Shown: piece after piece, positions 59,469 through 64,000 of the stretch
How positions within the stretch are numbered: position 1 is the stretch's first letter
Layout: each line of letters opens with the position of its first letter
NCBI RefSeq assembly: GCF_000346465.2
Contig: NC_034012.1
Location: 13,170,972 to 13,234,971 of the forward strand
Origin: Prunus persica
Lineage: Eukaryota; Streptophyta; Magnoliopsida; Rosales; Rosaceae
Direction of reading: 5' to 3'
Length of the DNA stretch: 64,000 bases
The notes under the pieces: generated by a model
The model's database searches: none
What the model was told of the DNA's origin: nothing
Seen by the model: only the letters and a program-made list of their open reading frames with translations
Translations under genes and position numbers: made by a program

Positions 59469-60500
59469 ACCTAATTAATGTCTACTACCTTTCAATTGAG
59501 GGGTTTACCTTAGTGGTTAGATCCCTCCCCCTTCCCCCACTAGGTCACCACTTTGAATCTCAGGAAAAGTGTCCCCCTCCCCAAATCGCTGCATTTAAAT
59601 AAATAAAAAATAAAAAATATTTATATATATTTTTAAGTCTACTACCTTTCATACTTTTTCTTACTTTTCACCTCCAACAAAAATCAACCCATAAATCTTT
59701 TCCCAAAAAAAAAAACCCCCATAAATAATATCACGCAAATAAATGTTTGTGAGTTTTACAATTATTATTTAGGAGACCTCAAAGCCTCTCACACAAAGAT
59801 GTTGAAGTGTCGCTAAATTTTCCATTAAATAAAAGGCCAAATTATATTTTTCTTCTTTGAAAAGCTGACTTGTTTTTAATTTGGTTCATGTCATTTTGAT
59901 TTTCACATTTTAGTCATTTATATTGATTTAGTTTGCAATCAAGTCCAAACCATCAACTTTGTCAGATTAATAAGTGACATTGACATATGAGGTAATTTTG
60001 TCTCTCCAAAACAAGTGCAAACTCATCCATTTTTCTTAACAATTTTAGACTTGTAGGAACTTGATTGCTAACTAAATAAAATGACAAGACCACAATTGCA
60101 AACATTAAAATAACAAGGACCAAAGTGAAAATGAGCTAAACCACAAGAACCAACGAAGTGATTTGACCTAAATAAAATAACTCTAATTTTAGGTGGTCAT
60201 GTCCATTAAAGTGCAAAGTTACACTTTAACATAAAGTATTTTCTTTTAATATAAACAAGGCCAAAGGTCATGTCCATTAAAGTGAATTGTAAGAATTTAG
60301 TTTTGTTTGGGGTCAGCCACCAATTTACCCAAATTGGTGATGCTCAATTTCAATGTGCCAATTTGCATGTATCACCTTTGCCTTTTAGTGCTCATAATAT
60401 TAAGAGGATCAAATCAAACTGTTACACAACACAACTGAGTTATTATTGTCACCATTGCAGGTTCTCTTGATCTTCTGCTTCTCTCTCTAGTAACGATGTT
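59469..60500. other. Spacer between the MNM1-like 5' region and its duplicate
   Basis: AT-rich with no supported gene. A 27-base word around GGTCATGTCCATTAAAGTG occurs twice (near 60194 and 60266). Confidence 0.5.
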
Positions 60501-61080
60501 AGCTTACATTTGCTGCTTGAGATGCTTCCGAAGGTCTTTTATGTTCTCTCTAAGATGGGCAGTAGTCACGATTCATTTATTTTCTCAGGGTGCCTTTGGT
60601 GTTGTCTGTCTTTACAAAGTCAAGTAGGTGTGAGGCTTTATCACAAAAGGCTTCGATGTTATTAGAAGTGGAATCATTTATTATATGGAACTTTCTAGTT
60701 TTTTTTAAGTTTCCGATGTTGGACTCGTGTATTCTTCAACATTCTCTACCCAAATAGTGAATGACAAGGAATCTGAACCTCAAGGGAACACACTCTGAGA
60801 CCACTTGTTAAGACTTACAAGTGCACAACAATATCTATGCGACATGTAAAATTCTTGTCCACCACCACCAGAGATATTTATTCTTCACTAAGTGTAACTG
60901 TGTAACTTGTATAAGACATAGTTGAGTTAAAATCACATGACACAAATAAAAAGAAAACCCTTGAACACCCACTCAATTCATAGTGGAAATAAATAGATGA
61001 ACAAAAAAGAACATTTTCACCCACAAGTAGAAGATAGAGTTGAGTTAAACCACATAGCACAAACACAAACGCAAACACAA

Positions 61081-61551
61081 GTTGGATGAACAACAATCAG
61101 TATTACACTAATAATTTATTTAATAATTAAATTAAACAATAAATAAAATTACGAAATTAAACAAGGCAGTAAAATACTCAGTGCTTATAGTTTTGCAGGC
61201 ATCTACTCCACCAGGAGACAACTATCTAAAATCAAAGTCCTAGCACTAGGGCTTTGATTTCTGACGAAATCAATGTGTTTCTTTCAGGCTATAAACAGGA
61301 ATGACGACTTTGACTAATATCTACGTTTTTGATGTAGTTTAAACAAAACCAGAGCTCCTGTTTATATAGAGGGATGATAGACAAAATTTATCTGATATTT
61401 AAATTTTAAAAAATAATTCACTTGTATGGCCCAATCCAAACTATTCTATTTCCAAGAGTATGTGTTATAAAGACCTTCAAGGAACTCTAGTTTTTCAATG
61501 TGGGACTAATTTCAACTCAAACATGTTTGCAGTGTCTTGCAAAAACCAACA
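61081..61551. mobile_element. Insertion specific to segment B, possibly a solo LTR
   Basis: Segment A reads straight from AAACACAA to AGAAAACCCTTG, while segment B has about 470 extra bases between them. The insert holds a TTTATATAG TATA-like word and starts TTGGATGAAC. Flanks share an ACAAG/CAAAG-like repeat. The ends are not exact enough to assign a class firmly. Confidence 0.5.
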
Positions 61552-62400
61552 AAGAAAACCCTTGTACAGCCACTACCTCAATATCCCAAAGAAATCCTCA
61601 CAAACAATCTTCTTCTCTTGCTCTTACATTATCATGCAATGAAACTACAACTTAAAAGTTATATAAAACAGGCATGTAAGAAGTTCCACAATATTCTCAT
61701 GGCACAAACAATTGTTCCCTCATAAGCTACAATACATGCCAGTGAGCCAAAGTGCACAGAGATAGTGACATTGACTGTAGACAAGTGACTGAAGTTAGAG
61801 TCAGCATAAATTTTAGACCTCCTATAGGCTGCATGAATGGGAATACAAAGACACACCTGAAGCAACAAACAAATGAAAACCCAGGCACTAGAAAGTTCCG
61901 GCTTACAAGTAAAGCAGAAACCTGAATAGGAGCAGGCAATGGAAATGGATCACAATCGCTATACAGAACACGTAATTTCAAAAATATGTTTACACGTGTA
62001 ACTCCAAAACTCATAAAAACCTATACTTGAAAAAACCCCTAAATTTCCACCCGGTTGCTGAGAAATGCTATAAAATATTTTCAGAAAATAAAAAGTGTAT
62101 TATACAAAACTAAAAATTATAAAGTTCAAAACTTTTTCATAAATAAACAGGACCCAATAAATATTAATTCCAATTCTTTTTTTGTTCATTTGTTAGGGAG
62201 GGAGGGAGGGGGGGAAGGGTAAGTATTATATTGGGTTGCCTTAAGAGTTTCCTACGTGAATCGAATCTGGATGCACTCGAGAAAAGGAAAAATTTCGCCC
62301 ACTTTTCTACTGTGGTGCCGCATGTGCAAATATTAATTCCACTTCACCTACGTTTTATGTTTTTTATAACATAAAGTTAAACTACATAACAAAAAGAAAA

Positions 62401-63277
62401 GAGGAATGCTAACAACCTTCTCTCTAACATTCTCCTTTGGACCTTCTCTATTTTTTGCTTGACATGTGTCATTCTCCTTACACTTAAAACAATGTCATTA
62501 ATATATTATACAAGCTAACTTTTGCTTTCCAAGTTTACTCTTATTAAATGTATTCAATTTATCCAAAAAAATTCACAACTTTCTTACCATCTTATTTATT
62601 TTTTTTTAATATAAATTATTTTTTCTAAAGAAAATATATGCTTTTAAGAGGAAATGTCCTTTTTTTTTTAATTTTTAACACAAAGGGTTTATATAGGAAA
62701 AAAAAAAAAGTCCTTCGTGTTTAAAAAAAGGGACATTTCCTCTTTTTTGAACAAAAAATCATATATTTTCTTTAAAAAAATAATTGACGTTAAAAAAAAA
62801 TTAATTAGATGGTAAGAAAGTTGTGAATTTTTTTTTTGGATAAATTGAATACATTTAATAGGGGTAAAGTTGGAAAGCAAAAGTTAACTTGTATCTATAT
62901 ATATAAAGCAAAAGGCAAAGAATGGTGAAACATTCAAAATACCAGAAAATGCCCTTGGTTAATGCAAACATTAAGAATTCAAATTATTAATTAAATGAGG
63001 ATAATATGGTAAATTCACACTTTTTCATATTTAAAAAAATTAAAAGAAAAAGAAAAAGTAGATAATAGATCCTATTTTTATGGAACACAACTACCCATTA
63101 TCTTTTTTAATTCTAAAATAAATTTATTTTTTTTTTAAAAAAAACCTCTCGCAAGCGCGGAAGCGCGTGCAGAGAGGCTAGTAATATATTAATGACATTG
63201 TTTTAAGAGTAAGGAGAATAACATATGTCAAGCAAAAAAGGGAGAAGATCCAAAGGAGAAGGTTGCTAGCATTCCCC
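62401..63277. mobile_element. Foldback Mutator-like MITE, about 589 bp plus a nested Helitron
   Basis: The left end GAGGAATGCTAACAACC and right end (inverted) GGGGAATGCTAGCAACC continue as inverted arms of about 290 bp that meet in an A/T-rich centre near 62690. The 9-bp duplication AAAAGAAAA flanks it (62392-62400 and 63278-63286). The right arm is interrupted by the Helitron at 62894-63181. Segment A lacks it at the matching site near 58610. Confidence 0.83.
62894..63181 (+). mobile_element. Non-autonomous Helitron, 288 bp, exact ends
   Basis: It starts TCTATATATATAAAGC and ends with a GC-rich hairpin (CCTCTCGCA...GCGTGCAGAGAGG) and CTAG. It is inserted between A and T. The uninterrupted left arm of the surrounding foldback (near 62500-62515, TTAATATATTATACAAGC) is the empty site and shows the junctions directly. 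It matches 48403-48681. Confidence 0.9.
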
Positions 63278-63690
63278 AAAAGAAAAAACAACATAACAGC
63301 AGCAACTGAGAAGATGGACAACCAAAAGTGAAAAGTTCAAATTTTTTACTTGTACCCAACAACAAAAAAGTAGATATTTACTATGAGTTAAACCCAAGGA
63401 AAGTTTTTTGAACTCTGATGAAAGTTAAGTAATCGAAGACGAGATGTATATACTGAACAAAGAACAAAGATGAGCTAGGGATTGATTGGGGAAGAAAGTG
63501 GCAGTACCTCCACAAAATGTTCCTACGACTTCGTATAGCACCATGTGGTTATCACTGTTTCTAAGTTCCATTCCATACACTTTTCTCTTTGTCTCTCTTA
63601 TCACGTGCACACATATGAGACGCCCTTTTACCGCCGCAATCCTTCTCAATCACAAGTTTCTTTCAAGGTTACTTTTCTAATCAAATCCTT

Positions 63691-64000
63691 TCTTCAAGTT
63701 AACAGGTCCAATAAGATTTGGGCCTAGTTCAAGGAAGGAAAGTGAATACATTGTTAAGAATTATAACAATGCATTAAACAAAAAAAAGTAATTTAACGAG
63801 TCAATTTCAAAGTACACAATAATCATATTAAAACAATATTTTTGTTCAAGCATAGCCATGCAGCTATAGCAGAAGATGAATAGATTATTTTCTTATGTAA
63901 ATGAATAAATTTATAAGAGAAACTATCAACATACGAAAACAAAGAATAATTCTTTCCTAAATGAATGGGCATTTAAAATATAAAGGATTAAGATCCTCCA
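63691..64000. other. AT-rich spacer at the right edge
   Basis: No gene, repeat or motif recognised. Confidence 0.5.

Larger units (their letters stand above)
60500..63690 (-). repeat. Segment B: second copy of the MNM1-like 5' region
   Basis: It is homologous to 57130-59190 in the same orientation. Shared blocks include GTAACTTGTATA...ACATAGTTGA, GAAAACCCTTGTACAGCCAC, CATGTAAGAAGT and GAACAAAGAACAAAGATGAG. The candidate leader-exon donor (GTACTG, exon end 63508) is preserved, but no MNM1-like body follows at its 3' side. It is expanded by a 470-bp insertion (61081-61551) and a foldback element with a nested Helitron (62401-63277). Confidence 0.75.

Noticed and set aside
1..64000. CRISPR arrays, operons, rRNA or tRNA genes
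   Set aside because: None were seen; the direct repeats are microsatellites, minisatellites or transposon parts, and no tRNA-like cloverleaf was recognised by eye.

Overview
The window is nuclear DNA from a flowering plant. Genes have GT-AG introns, plant-only families are present (CRM splicing factor, AT-hook MNM1-like, plant purple acid phosphatase), and the intergenic DNA is AT-rich and full of nested transposons. The look of the repeats suggests a woody eudicot, possibly Rosaceae; that is inference. All exon models were built by hand from splice signals, frame and family resemblance, and every multi-exon model closes in frame.

Layout. 1-740: first exon of a FAX6-like TMEM14 protein (minus), running off the left edge. 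1330-8470: a 5'-truncated LINE that received a 4.0-kb PIF/Harbinger element (2754-6758) and a 582-bp hAT element (7334-7915). 8624-10027: DTW-domain tRNA modification enzyme. 11105-12790: mitochondrial CAF-like CRM splicing factor (mCSF1 type). 15398-17855: PAP18-like purple acid phosphatase (minus). 19249-33068: a 14-exon URB1/Npa1 gene (minus; 2627 aa). 33424-37807: RBP45-type RNA-binding protein, head to head with URB1 across a 355-bp shared promoter with telo-box and site II motifs. 39240-41200: a hAT element carrying a receptor-kinase lectin fragment, then Copia debris split by solo LTRs. 41883-47161: ataxin-2-like SM-ATX/PAM2 gene. 48130-48681: two Helitrons head to tail. 49200-63700: a tandem cluster made from an AT-hook MNM1-like gene, with one intact copy (55350-56741), two relics (about 49255-49816 and 52670-52950) and a second copy of its 5' region (60500-63690), invaded by several DNA elements.

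Functional themes. URB1 (60S ribosome assembly), the DTW enzyme (tRNA modification), mCSF1 (mitochondrial intron splicing), RBP45 (poly(A)/U-rich RNA binding) and the PAM2 protein (poly(A)-binding-protein partner) are all RNA-related, but they are separate eukaryotic transcription units and not an operon. From memory, URB1/RBP45C and FAX6/PAP18 are neighbours in Arabidopsis too, which suggests conserved microsynteny.

The most informative structures are transposon junctions that can be proved inside the window. A Helitron sits in one arm of a foldback element whose other arm is the empty site. The foldback itself can be compared with a paralogous segment that lacks it. A solo LTR splits a Copia reading frame that rejoins exactly when the LTR and one target copy are removed. 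I found no CRISPR, operon-like or otherwise clearly novel system.
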